In this document: positions 1 through 11,905 of the stretch, in pieces
Numbering within the stretch: the first letter of the stretch is position 1
Layout: the number at the start of each line of letters is the position of its first letter
DNA from: Capitulum mitella
Taxonomy: Eukaryota; Arthropoda; Thecostraca; Pollicipedomorpha; Pollicipedidae
NCBI GenBank assembly: GCA_030062745.1
Contig: CP099844.1
Span: forward strand, 8,703,551 to 8,767,550
Direction: 5' to 3'
DNA: 64,000 bases
Position numbers and translations under genes: made by a program
Notes under the pieces: model-generated
What the model was told of the DNA's origin: nothing
Seen by the model: the letters and a program-made list of their open reading frames with translations, nothing else
Databases searched by the model: none

Positions 1-1959
1 AATGGATCGAAATTACTATGCTGTATTGGCATAGTGAGGACCAAAGTCCCACATTATTTCTGATCAATGAAAATGGATGGAAAGGTTGCATTAGTTGATC
101 TTTTGTGCAGCTAATGACGAGGAAACCAAAACCTCGTTGAAAACTCCTCGAATTGTGACTCTTCGTCCACAATTTCAGGAGGCTAGGTGCACGGAGCCAC
201 AATGTTATGCTGCTTATCCTGAGTCCGACGCTCACGGCAATTTCCCATGCGTCGGCGCTTCGTCGTATACTGACGTCTTCACCCACAACCCTCATTTGTA
301 AGATCTCCGTATGGCCCCGAGTAAAAACCGCGCTCTGGCTGCAAAGCCGTTAAACAGCAGCCTCCCAGCCGCAAACGGAGCCGACCGGTGAGCTGCGGCG
401 GCACCGTAAGGCCGCAGCTCCGGCGTACAACACGCCGGCCTCGTGTTCTCGTGCAGACGCCATCTGTGCAGAGTCGGACTGCTGGCATGGACAGGGCGGC
501 CGCAGCAGGTCACGGAGCAGCGGCTCCCGCGGCCGGAAATGACGAGTGCTTCGAGCCGACGTGAGCACGTCTCTGCAGCTACTCTTTCCGAGGGCTTTGT
601 GATGATTGCGAGAGGAAGGAGGGAAAGAGAGGGATGCAGAGGATGCGGAGTGAGAGAGGGGGGAGGGGGAAGAGGTTCGAGGAAGGGAGAAAGAGAAATG
701 GAGAGGGGCGGGCTGAAGGAAGAGAGAGAGGAAGAGAGAAAGAGAGAGAGACCTTGCGGAAGACAAGTTGCTGTTGAAGTGGAACATTCACCGCGAACTG
801 TTCGTGACGACTGCACAGGAGCTTACGAAAATTATTCGCCTCATTTAGTCCAGAGTCGAGCATGATTGCACAACCAGTGGGAAACTGGACTGCGACAAGG
901 GCCGTTTGCAACCATGACAAAGCCATCACCGCTCTCTTCAATGTTGCTGGTCAGTCATTGCGAGGATTCGAGACCTCGTCGAAACTGGAGTTCTACCATG
1001 TTTGTCTTTATCCTTTGAGCCTGATTTTAAATGCCAGTGCCTGCTAACAGAGACACACTACGTTCATGGAAATGTCCAAGTGGTTTTTACGTTTCACAGC
1101 TTTCTTCTGGACTCATATTCTGGTTGACAGAGACTGTTATTGAGAATGCGGAAGAGGCTGACCATGGTCAGGACCATCAGACCGACCGTTCTCTTTGGAA
1201 GATCACTGCCTGTGAATGAACGCAGGGTGAATGCACATTCCATTACGTCTGAACACGGGTCGCATTTAGATTTTTAATGAAACGTGTTTTTTGTTGTCAC
1301 ATCCAATCTGCCGCAAGTCTCCGTGCAATGAGGACGGCGGCTGTGGTTGCGTAGACCATAGTCTTCCAGGAATACGCAATGCGGTCACACCTCATTTTTT
1401 CTCACCAGTATCCTGAGAGAAAGACATTTGCGTTTAATGTCGCTCTTAAATCTAAAACGTCTGTCGGGAATCAGACTATTGGCCATTTATTTGGCCAATA
1501 TTTCGCAGAGTCACTCAAATCTGTGCAGAGCAATCCCTCCATTCAAAGCAGGTCGCGGTCCAGCCGGAGTCGTCTGGAGCCATTTCTCTCTTTCCTCGCA
1601 GCTCGCGGGCGGGCTGTCGCCGCCTGTATTAGCCTCCCTCGGCGCAGCTCGCAGTCCAGCTGGAGCAGCCTCCGCTCCGCGCAGGTGGTGGGAGCGGAGC
1701 GGCGCCCACCTGCCGACAGCCAGCCGAGGGCAGCCGCTGCGTGACCGTGACACGCCTGACCGGCGCCTGAGCGAGCCGGACGGCGGCCCGACCAAGTGGC
1801 TCGCGTCGCGCCGCTGTCCGCCTTGTGGTGACCCGGAATGCGTCACCCTCGCGTCACGTCGGCGGGGGACGTCACTCTCGGCCGTCAGCTGACGCGGGTA
1901 CGTGACATGGACGTGACGGCGCGGTCCGCACCCCTTCAGCACGTGCCCGGCGTCGGCGG
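1..1959. other. No gene seen: 5' end of window
   Basis: I see no supportable exon on either strand here. The open frames are short, lack recognisable domains and are interrupted by composition changes. Apart from the purine-rich tract listed separately, the stretch looks like ordinary intergenic or intronic DNA. GC content climbs from about position 1540 towards the GC-rich patch that follows. Confidence 0.6.
610..752 (+). repeat. Polypurine (GA-rich) tract
   Basis: About 140 bases are almost entirely A and G on the + strand, with GAGAGA runs near 720-750. The long open frames through it on both strands (Arg/Glu/Gly-rich on +, Ser/Leu/Pro-rich on -) follow from the composition and are not genes. 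Confidence 0.8.
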
Positions 1960-2263
1960 CGACTGGCGGTAATTACAGGCTGACGGAGTTAACGCCGCGT
2001 CGGCGACCGGCGCCCGGCGGCGGGAGTGCGCTAGTTCCCGACTCGGCCGCCAGGGGGGCCGGCCGCCGGCGCCGCGCGCGCTGACCGACTTAGTCTAGGG
2101 AAAGAGCACAGCGGCGAGGGCCGTCCGGCGCGCGGGCGGCAGTGTGGACGGTGCCAGGTGTGGACAGTGCGGCCGACGTGGACATGTGAGGGGCGCAGGG
2201 GCGGAGGACGCATCACCGCGACAGGACGACAGGGGACAACCGAGACGGCGGCCGGCGCTGACG
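1960..2263 (+). promoter_or_regulatory. GC-rich patch ending in a strong splice donor: possible promoter and non-coding first exon
   Basis: This block is rich in G, C and CpG and ends in ACG followed by GTAAGTG at 2264, a near-ideal 5' splice site. No convincing initiator Met frame runs into the donor, so if it is an exon it would be 5' UTR. It could serve the espin gene downstream, since an acceptor-like AG sits at 18101-18102 just before the candidate first coding exon. Similar GC-rich patches occur elsewhere in the window without a gene, so the call is weak. Confidence 0.28.
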
Positions 2264-5200
2264 GTAAGTGCGGACCGATTGAACGGGAAGTAGCACGGAT
2301 TGCTCGGCGCATGAGGAGCGCCGGCACACTTTCGGCAGTGCCGGACCGGGGCAGGCGCAGCTACCTCGGATGCTGGTGAGATGCCGAGCCCGGACTCGAC
2401 GACTCACGCGGGGCCAACGCGCAGCGGTGAGGTTGCAAGTGCCGCCGCTATCTTGCGGCAGCAGCCAAGTCATGTGGCTGCTGCCGGCCGTGAAACTCAT
2501 CGTGACAACCCAACTTGCGTGAAGCTGAATCTGGTTACTAGGTTTGGATAAGTCGCCGTCCGGTAGGACAGCCAATATGGAGGTGCGATCTGCCTTGATG
2601 CGTCGCTATGCGGTTGACGTCCGTTCACGCACGTCGCTCGTATAGCCGAGGCTTGCCTCATTATGAGAGAAACTCGCGGAAATGACCGATCCCATTCACG
2701 GTGCCGCACTTTTGGGTGAAATCCTTAACCACCGTCGTGCTGTTGCTTCGGGTCATCACAATGAACGGCCAGGCAGGCTCACGAGGCCCGTTGGCCCTGA
2801 ATGACCGTACATGCAGATGGCCCCAAGTGTCACCGCGTCAAGACCTTTGCGACAGGTTATCCTCGCATGTCAACATGAAAGGGACTGATCAAAAGGCTGT
2901 AGACGAGGGAATGATGCCATCTAGGAAGTCCTCTGCCGCTTGTGAGTGAGAACGCGACTGATGTTGGTCCACAGAGGATGCGCCGCGCTCGTGAGATAAG
3001 ACCGCCGACGCTTGTCTTAAACTTTTGACCTCTCCGAGAGAATGCATTGCGACAAAGGACAAACTCTCGGACTTGATTACCGACAGATTGCAAACGGCTA
3101 CACTTCTACTAAACGAATCGAAATGAGCGTGCAGATGTCGAGGTCGCGGGTAACTTTTCCCTACCAGACGCGCTGACCCGAACACATAACGCGGTGCAAG
3201 GGAGACTCCACGACTAGACGTTCTCTGTGCGCGAACGTAAGCCCTGGCACTCACACGAGAGCGCCGGGAGCGGTTAGATGGCCAGCCGGCACGACCAGCG
3301 GCGGCTGGCTGCCGACCAGCAGCCGTGACCAGCGGAGTGCTGTCTGTGGCTGGCTGGTGCTCCCCTTCCCAGAGCACTGCGGGCTCAGCTGCCCGGCGGC
3401 AGGTCATTAACAGTCGTCACCGCTGCCTGGTCATAGGCAGTATGAGTCTGCCCGGCAGGCGGTGGCTGACAGGGGGCATTGACTGCGCAAACTGTGAAGA
3501 AAGGCAATGTCTGTGTCGTGCCCGAGTAATTTAACGTCTCTGTAATGCAATATCTGTGCATGCGTTTAAGTGAACTTCTGGCCGAACGGAGGTGGATGTG
3601 GACGTGGATGGAGGATGTTAGCCAGGGGGGACCCCCTCCGAACTGTTGCGATTGCGTACGAAAGACCGTGCCCTAGTCCTCCGATATTTTAAGCCCGATA
3701 AAAGTTGTTACGGGAGTATCGATCTGCTACATTTCCCTGGACGTTTCAGGAGTAGGCACATAGAAAGCACACGTGACTTCGATAGTCTCATTTAATTGTT
3801 ATCTGTCATGACACTGACGTAGGCGTCGGTTCCAAATTTGTGGGTGGACTGAGTATACCAACGCAGCAACTGGCGGTAGTTGTGCAGTAGGCCGCAGAAC
3901 AGCAGATGTACTACAACTGGCAGGATGGCGGTGGCTGTGCAGTTGATGGGAGGAGGATAGCCGCAATATGGGCCGAGGACCGAAGCTGCACATATAGCTG
4001 GCGCCAGTGGCAACTGCGCTGGGGGCTTTCCGGACTGTACAAAACAGACTGTCTGGTTCTGCGGAGCCCCTGGGGACGCCCAGCAGCGGCCCTGCAACAG
4101 GCACGCTCGCCGCCCGCACGTGCCGGTCCGAGGCATGGCGAAAGGCGGTAACACGACGTCCTCTTAGACACGTCCGGGTCAAGTCATGACTCCAGTCACG
4201 TCGGGAGCGTGCCCGAGGTGCCCTGTGCTGGTGTCAGTCGGGGTTACTCCGCCATTGCATAGGCCTGACGATGTCGGCATGCTTTTGCAGAGCATTAATG
4301 TTTCAACCCAGCGGGCCGTTGCGGCAGTGAGTTGGACTGGAAGAGCTGGAAGCAAAGGTCATCCTGGCTGCACGGCGTAGGGCTGCGCGTTATGTGAGCT
4401 CTCTGGGCCTGGGCTGTCTGGGGTAGGACTGCCTGCAGAGTTCGCGTGCCAGCAGTCTACTGAACAGGCATACCCCGCTCCTCTGGCACAGGGATGGATT
4501 GATGAGATAAAGAGAGCCTCGATTTCGAGATGGACTATTTCCATATAGTTTCATAGTGCACTTCCAGTTTTTTGTTCCTTTTTTGACAGCCTTCATGAGG
4601 ATGGTCTTAATGGCGATCCTCGACAGTGATTAATATGCCTAAAATGCAAAAGTACCGGCATAAATTTTGGCGGCAGAAACACTCAGCAAACGTCCCTCAT
4701 GGTACGTCGGTGGGGGCACGCTGGCTGACTGGAAGTGTGTCGCGGAGTCAGAAAACAGCGATAGACTTGCTCGTGGCACTCTTTCACGGGCCATTGCGCG
4801 TGAGAGATGAAATTCCCGTCCCGGAACACATGAGGCTCGCACAGAGAAAAGAAAGCGGTCTCCCACTGCGGCGTCGGAAGGGCGGTGACCTGTGCGTGAC
4901 CTGCGCGACCTTATTTGACCCCGGCACGGCACGGAAGCTGGCTCGGTGCTGACACCATGAACCCTGTTAGTGTCGAGTGTTGTCCATTCTGCACCGTTGA
5001 CTGGAATTCAGCTCGTCGGCAATGAATGAAGTGAAGAGGAGATCGATGACCAGACACTTGGGTGTCCTCCTTGGCAGCTGGGAGGAAAAATATCCAAGTG
5101 CATCATTTCGGCGTTGAACAGAAATTGCGCCGACAAGCCCATCTCTGCTCTTCCTCTGATGCCTTCTTTGACTATAACGAAAGCCAGCGGCTGCCTTTGT

Positions 5201-6557
5201 AGCAATTCAGGCTCCTCTCGCCACGTTAACGCGCTGGAGAAGGCATCCCACATCCAGTGCCGGCCCGAGCCGCACACTTTCTTCTTCGTGAGAAACGCCG
5301 CGGGATATCACTCACGCCGCAGCCGTACAGGGGTTAAACGGGGGCATCCGACGGTGGCTGCCGGCTGGCGCGATGGAACTAGCTGAACTGATTTGCCAAC
5401 TTCGTGGGGAATTTTTAAGATAATCTGTTACTATTCGTATAGGGAGGAAATGCTAGACCGCCATAGTTTCTTGAATACGAATTGCTGTTAAGTTTCACCC
5501 AATCGCATGACCTAACACATCCTGAGCAAAAAAAGGCAAGTGAAAGTTCTCGTGTTACAAAGAACGTGAAATAATTACACCTGGCATCTTAACGCTATTC
5601 CTTGTTCAGCAACGTCTCATATCAAATATGACTATCGTCGATAGCCCGAAACAAAGTTTGCAACTTTCATGCGAGATGCTATCTGTTCGAGTTGGACATA
5701 TAGCGCTTGCAAAAACTCCCTTCCATTTTTTCCGCTTCATAGGAGCAAGTACAACGTGAACCAACTTTCCGCCGACCGAACCTCCCGCCTGATATCGCAG
5801 TCTCGGTAACCAGCCATCCGTCGCTCATTCTGCAACTGCCCGGCAACTGGACACAGCACCTGGCGTCTGGCGAATTTCGGGCGCCAGTTGCCATTTCACT
5901 TCCGCAGAACGGAGATCACAAGAGCGTGCTATCGTGGCTTGACAGTCTCTTGTGTTCCCACTTTTACAGCCATTATTGTCAGCCACCAGCATATGCTTGC
6001 GCGGCTACATCTCGTCCGTCGCTTTTGCAAGCCCACTGCGTCCACTAAACCTTTCTGGGAAGTGCGTTTAAACCGCTCCAAATGGTCCAAAGCTGAAATT
6101 CAAACTTAGCCGCTCCTTTGGTAGGCAGCCAATGGAGATGGAGACATTATGCTGTACGGTGGCGCCCCAACAAGAAGTGTCAGAGGTCAGTCAGCATAGC
6201 TCGGGCTCATTTCATTCTGTTCTGTTGGATTGCCAGGACAAGTTCCACGAGCCCGCACGTGTCCAAAGTACGCACAACCGGCCGACGCCATACATGTAGC
6301 CTATGTCGCACGGCATTATATGTAGCCTGCAAGACACAACCGGCATAACACTTGTGGCGGAGAATACAATCAATCGACACAACGGAGTGTAGGCAACAGA
6401 GTACAGCAGGCAGGAAATGCCTTCATTGGTCAGAGCAGTGACGCCGGCAGAGAATACAGTTAGCATGAACTGCCTAGCGAAGCCATCAGAGAAAGCAGTC
6501 AGCAGCCACAGCAGAGCGCCTCCCGCAGAGAATATATTCAACACACAGCAGAGCAAA
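2264..6557. other. No gene seen
   Basis: Mixed-composition DNA with short, domain-free open frames on both strands. I find no splice-bounded coding frame, RNA gene or clear tandem array here. Confidence 0.6.
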
Positions 6558-6674
6558 GCCGGCAGAGGGCGCAGTCGGCGCAGTCGGCGCAGTGCGGCGG
6601 ACGCAGCAGACCGCAGACAGCGGAGCAGAGCCGGCAGAGAGCGCAGTCGGCGCAGTCGGCGCAGTGCGGCGGAC
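6558..6674 (+). repeat. Direct duplication of a 45-bp GC-rich unit
   Basis: Two 45-bp copies, 6558-6602 and 6630-6674, differ at about one base and start 72 bp apart. Each holds three tandem copies of a 9-base GCAGTCGGC-like motif. The Ser/Arg-rich or Ala/Leu-rich frames through it are by-products of the repeat. Confidence 0.8.
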
Positions 6675-9600
6675 TCAGTCCCTGCAGCCGGCCGGGCCAG
6701 CGAGCCGTGGCGGGCGGCGAAAGGGCAGCGTCGGCGGACCCGGCGCACGTTCCGGGCGGCCGCGGCCGTCGGCGGCGCGCGAACGGTGCCCAGCTGCCGG
6801 CTCGTGTCGCGCGCCCCGCACCCGCCCGGCTGCTGCCCTGCTCTCCGGACAGACGCGCGGGATTCTCCAGCACTGGCGTCCGCAGTCGGCCGCCGTTCGA
6901 ACTTTGCTACCGATCACGCTTGCGTCCTTGAATCTCCGTCTGTGGGTGGACGGCGTCCATATCCCCGGTGACATTACTATTTGCATCATGATACTATTTG
7001 AATTATGTTCTCTACATTGCTTCAGGTTCTGGAACACAGTATCTCTGAATGCATTTTAACCACATTGCCGCACCCAAACGCTTATGCGCATTCACGGATG
7101 AGAGGTGGGCTTACTCCCCCCAGATCTCGAGAACTACCCTTCCGATTTCATCACAACAAATGCCAATGATTCGCCATGGCGAGGGTCAGATTTTTGTCGA
7201 AAAGTGTTTTGACAGTCCTGTAAGGGGTGTATATGGCCGGAGGGGTAAAAATCCAGAAGGTGGGAGTATTTTCTACTTGCTATAATTCCGATGCTTATTG
7301 ACTGATTCTGGTGCAGTTGGTACAAATCGAGAGCTAATTGATGGGACTTCGCTTTTGTCCCATACATAGGCGTTCACAGAAATGGGGAGGAATATTCCTT
7401 TGAAAACTGGGTTAGCATATAAGCGTAAGATATTTTTGAATTTTCATTAGACATTCCATACTTTGAAAGTACAAATCGCACTACATGGTTCATATAATGT
7501 CGGTATAGGCGGTGCCAGGGGCATGAGAAAAGGGAAACTCATGGTCGTATGTTTATTAGGCCAGCTGGCTACATTTTACCTCAGATGGTCCCAAATGACC
7601 TCAAAGTCACATAGAATGGCCTTGGCTTTATTTCATAGTGTTCATTGTGTTCGGAAACGTTTCCAGTCATTTGAATAGGCCATATTCCTAAAACACCTGT
7701 TTATGACCGTCGTGATGTAGGGTACGCGAGCGGACATTTTAGGCCGCAGCTCCTTAACCCAGCCGGATATCGACTTGACATTTGAAATTCGACTATAGCA
7801 CGCTGCTATAGTCGAATTTCTATTCCGGTTTCCGTAAAAAACGACAAGAATATTAACAAAAACAGATGTTGAATCTGACCTTAATCTCACTTTTTGAAGT
7901 GACCTCAGGTCAACAAAGTATTATTTATATTTGTCCATTTGTCTATTTATATACACATGTTAAGTTTTGAGTCATACTTGAAAACTTCAGTTTGGCAGTC
8001 ATATTCCTTTCATCCTCAGCAGCGCCAAAGATGACCTGAGATACCTCTTAAATACGCAGCCTGGCTCCGCTCGTGTTCAAAGTAAAATCGTGCAGATCTG
8101 ACATGTTACATAGAAAGGATTTAAAGGAGAAATGACCATATCTCGTAAACCTGCTTTAGAGACCCTCGAATGGTGAGGAAAAGTAGATAACGGGGTGGAG
8201 AGGTCTCCTGAAAGGCCCCTCATACGGGAAAGGTTTAAATTGCTGGCCGTGCTGCGGTCACGTTCTCTGTAGTTTTCCTCTGACCAATGGCAGCAGTTCG
8301 TGCCGTACACCAATGGGTCAGCACTCAGCTCAGCTTACCTAACGGCAGGGTACGCCACGCCCAAGTCTTTGTCTACACTGCACCCACGTGTTTTTGCTGC
8401 AGAACTGGTGCAAGGTTTTCACGATTTGCGCTTGAACAACAAAAAGGCTCTATTGATTGCACTCTGTTCTTTTCAATAGCTTCATACCGAAATAGACAGC
8501 AATGCAGGCACTTTTAACTGCTCGCCGTATCGCTGATAATACGTAATGTACGAAATGTAGTGACATGCAATACATCTGTGACAGGAATTGCTAGCTCGTA
8601 TTTTGTAGGCGCAATGCTTCATATTTAGCATCAAGGATAATCCGTTCGGTTTACATCTTCGCTCTCTGTATGCGATTGCGCTATAACCTCATACTTAAAA
8701 CAATTACGGAACGTTGTAGTATTCCCTCATTCACACACTTTAGCAGAGGAACGTTTTAAACAGACTGGATGAAATTTGACCCATCATAAAAGCGTGTCCC
8801 CTTTCATTGTTAACTTTAAGCCATTCTTCAAAGCTGAGTCAACCCTCTCGAGTTACAAGGTAAACACTACCCTGCCCTTACGTATTTATACTTGAACTTG
8901 CTGCTTATGTCATTTGACGTGGTATTCGTGCCGTGTGTAACTAAATTCGAAATTCCACAACCTTTTGTAATTAAAACGTTACTTTCTCAAAATGTAAGCG
9001 AATATTGGGGTAACTCTGGCCTGCTTAACCCACTTTTACTTTTAGAGAAAGGAATTGACTGTCTGCTCCACTTTGTTGACGCAGATTTTCGGTTCAAGGA
9101 CGGGAGGTTCTGTGTACGCTTGGCATCTCCAAATTCGGACACAGTAGCTTAACGACTGTGGTAAGGTGACAGTCTGCACGACAGGCCATCATGAACGCCA
9201 AGGTGTGGCAAAAACAGTAATTTCATATTCCATGTACGTTATTAATCCTTTCCTCGATGTGGGAACAGTAGGTTTACGAGTTCTTTTTAGGCTGTTGTTG
9301 GGCATTCCTGTTGGTGTCTTTTTACACAGAAGGCTGCCATAAAATCATTTTGTGTCGACAATTGTCCAGTGGCCTGCTTCCACCGGAAATCAGGTCATCG
9401 GAAGCAAAACGTATGGTGGTAAGATGAGGAACAAATATCTCCACCCTCTGCCCAGTTTGTGCTCCGCAATTTGTCGTGCATTCATGCCAGTCCACGGCGC
9501 CCACCCTGAACCAGGCTGTACGGCCGGGCGCGGCGACTAAACATGTAGTCGAGTTCGCGCTGTCCGCGCCGTCCACCCAGGACCGTGACGTTCGCCCAAG

Positions 9601-11359
9601 ACCATGCCGTCACGGGTCAGCGCACGACCAGCGGTAGAAGGCGACCACCGAGCCACCTGGTCCCGGGCCGACCGTGCGCCGTCCCGCTGCACCCGAGCGG
9701 GCGGGTGCACCAACCTACTGCACCCGAGCAGGGGCATGTACGGACAGTATTCCTGCCCCTGGATGGGTCAGGACAGGCGCGGAAAAGCAACATCCCTTTG
9801 CAGAGCAGAGACAGGCGAATACGCACTTACCGACACACACAACGTCCCGTTATACCCTCTTCTGAACAAGCATACGCACAGTCTGCTGCACTTGAGAAAG
9901 AACGATCACATGCAACACCCGCAGCGCCTTGGCAGGAACGAAAGCGGTCAAAAACTACCTCACTCCAGCCACGTGGTAATGCAGACTCATTGTAGCTACG
10001 TCCAAAAATTAGGTTAACAATACCCGGGATCTGATTCGGTGCGCCGGCTTTCACTGAATGTTTCGTGTGACACGTTCACGGCGGTTACATATGTTGCCCA
10101 CTCATTAAGTGACTTTTTCGCCAGTGTACGTAATGGGCGGCGAAATGTACAGCCGAGGGCTTACCAGAATCCTATTCAAAGAAAACCATAGGGAAAGTGT
10201 TTCGGCTTTCGGCGGTGGACCACAACCCAAAGCTTAGCTGCACCATTGCTTGACATGACGAATAACTGACTGACATGACATAACAGGTCATTTCTCCGCC
10301 AGAAGATTGGAATGAAGTTTTCTACCATGAATTACTGCTAATACAGTACCAAACGCAATTCTTTAAGAAACAGTTTGCACTAAATGTCAAACACCACTGA
10401 TCAACCAGTCTTCAACCCACACAGTTTCATGTGACGATCATATTTTGCTTCAGGCGCTCCTAAAACAGACAGTTTCATACCGCCAGATTGATCCAAAAAG
10501 GGGCTGCGAATGCCATTCACGCATTATCGTTCAGAAGGATGATAGCGCTGCTGACCTTGCAGCTGTCCTTCGCGCTGTCGCGTGTAGCCTGTGCGTTAGA
10601 GCGAGCAGCGTGCTGACGTACGCCTGCTGTCGCGTCGTCTGAGATGTTGGCGCTCGTGTGGGTTTCATTCGTGGTTACAGATGGCACGTCTGTCGTTTGT
10701 GGCTGCTGTAAATGTCACGCTGGCAAACGCTAGAGCTGACTGAAAACGATTCGCACACCCCTGAAGCATTTCAACCCGCCTGCACCTTTGCGAAGGGTCT
10801 AGCTTTCGTTACGGGAAGCTTAAGTCTGGGAATAACTCACAGGCGCCAAAAGGAAAAGTTTCATCTTTGTCACTTTTCCATCAACAGGGCGGCTTGATAA
10901 AAATGAGTAAACTTGCCATTGCTGCTTCGCGGACAATGCCGCCATTACGGACCGCTTCGATCACGCAATGCTTTTCTGGATTAGTAAAAGCAGCTATAAC
11001 ACTGAATTTGCTAGGACCGAGCGGGAAAACCCGCGCCATCGTCTGACAGTTCCTGACCTGCATTTTCCATCTTTGTTCTTTGCCTTGTTTTGTTTTTCAC
11101 TGCGTTACAAAACTTAGCCGCGTTATTGCCTGGAAACGGTGTTTCCACTCCTGAGTTTTAACCATTGCAACCTTGTGTGAGCTGATGGAGACGCACTTTA
11201 AAGTAATTCACCCGATAAACCAGCATCCAGCGGGGTATTGACTCCAGGAGTCGCGCGTGGCGCAACTCCTCGTGCAACGCGATCAATCCCGGGGGGCCGA
11301 CGCCGTTTCCCACCCTGTTCACGACTGTTTCCCTGAGAAGTGTTAGGCCGACGCACGCC
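6675..11359. other. No gene seen: GC-rich patch to about 6900, then AT-richer DNA
   Basis: The first 200 bases continue the GC-rich patch. The rest is AT-richer, with only short frames lacking recognisable domains. It contains the perfect hairpin at 7784-7820 and a TGACCTCAGGTCA palindrome at 7900-7912. Confidence 0.6.
7784..7820. repeat. Perfect 17-bp inverted repeat with 3-base loop
   Basis: Positions 7784-7800 are exactly complementary in reverse to 7804-7820, with the loop CGC. Pairing stops at the flanking bases. It could be a cruciform or RNA hairpin, or the remnant of a fold-back element. No gene product is implied. Confidence 0.9.
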
Positions 11360-11559
11360 TAATGGGCCCGATCGGCCCTGACGGCCGCGCTCTGGCCGGC
11401 ATCCCTTTCCCGGCACGAGCTTTCATCGACTCTCGGAAGTGGGGCAGCGCGCGGCGCGAGTTTCTCCCGCCGGTGCGCCGCGTTTGCCGCTCCGGAGAAT
11501 TCGCCGCGGGCGACGCAGCGGCCGTCCCGCTCGGGCCTGCGAAGACCCGCGCCCAGAGG

Positions 11560-11905
11560 GGACCTGCGGCAAACGGGGACCCACAGCCAACTGGAACCCG
11601 AGGTCAGAGGGACTGGCTGCCAACGGAGTCCCGTGGGGAATGGGAACTCAGGCCAGAGGGGACCCAGGGCCAACGGAGACCCACGGCTTACAGGGATCAG
11701 TGGCCAACGGGGGACCAGCGGCCAACAGGGACCCAAGGCCAACGGACGGAGACCGGCGGCCATGGGGGATCCCGGGCAAACAGGAAGGCACTGCCAGCAG
11801 GGGTCCGCTATCAACAGGACTCCGCCATCAACAGGGACCCACTGTCCACAGGGACCCACTGTCAACAGGGATCCGCAGTCAACAGGGCCCTCTGTCATGA
11901 GGGAC
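11560..11905 (+). repeat. Degenerate minisatellite of roughly 20-24-bp units
   Basis: Repeated blocks resembling ACAGGGACCCACTGTC and GCCAACGGGGACC recur with drift. They give open frames on the + strand rich in Gly, Pro, Thr, Asn and Gln (frames starting at 11362, 11439 and 11633). The periodicity and the openness of several overlapping frames point to a tandem repeat and not to protein constraint. Confidence 0.75.
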
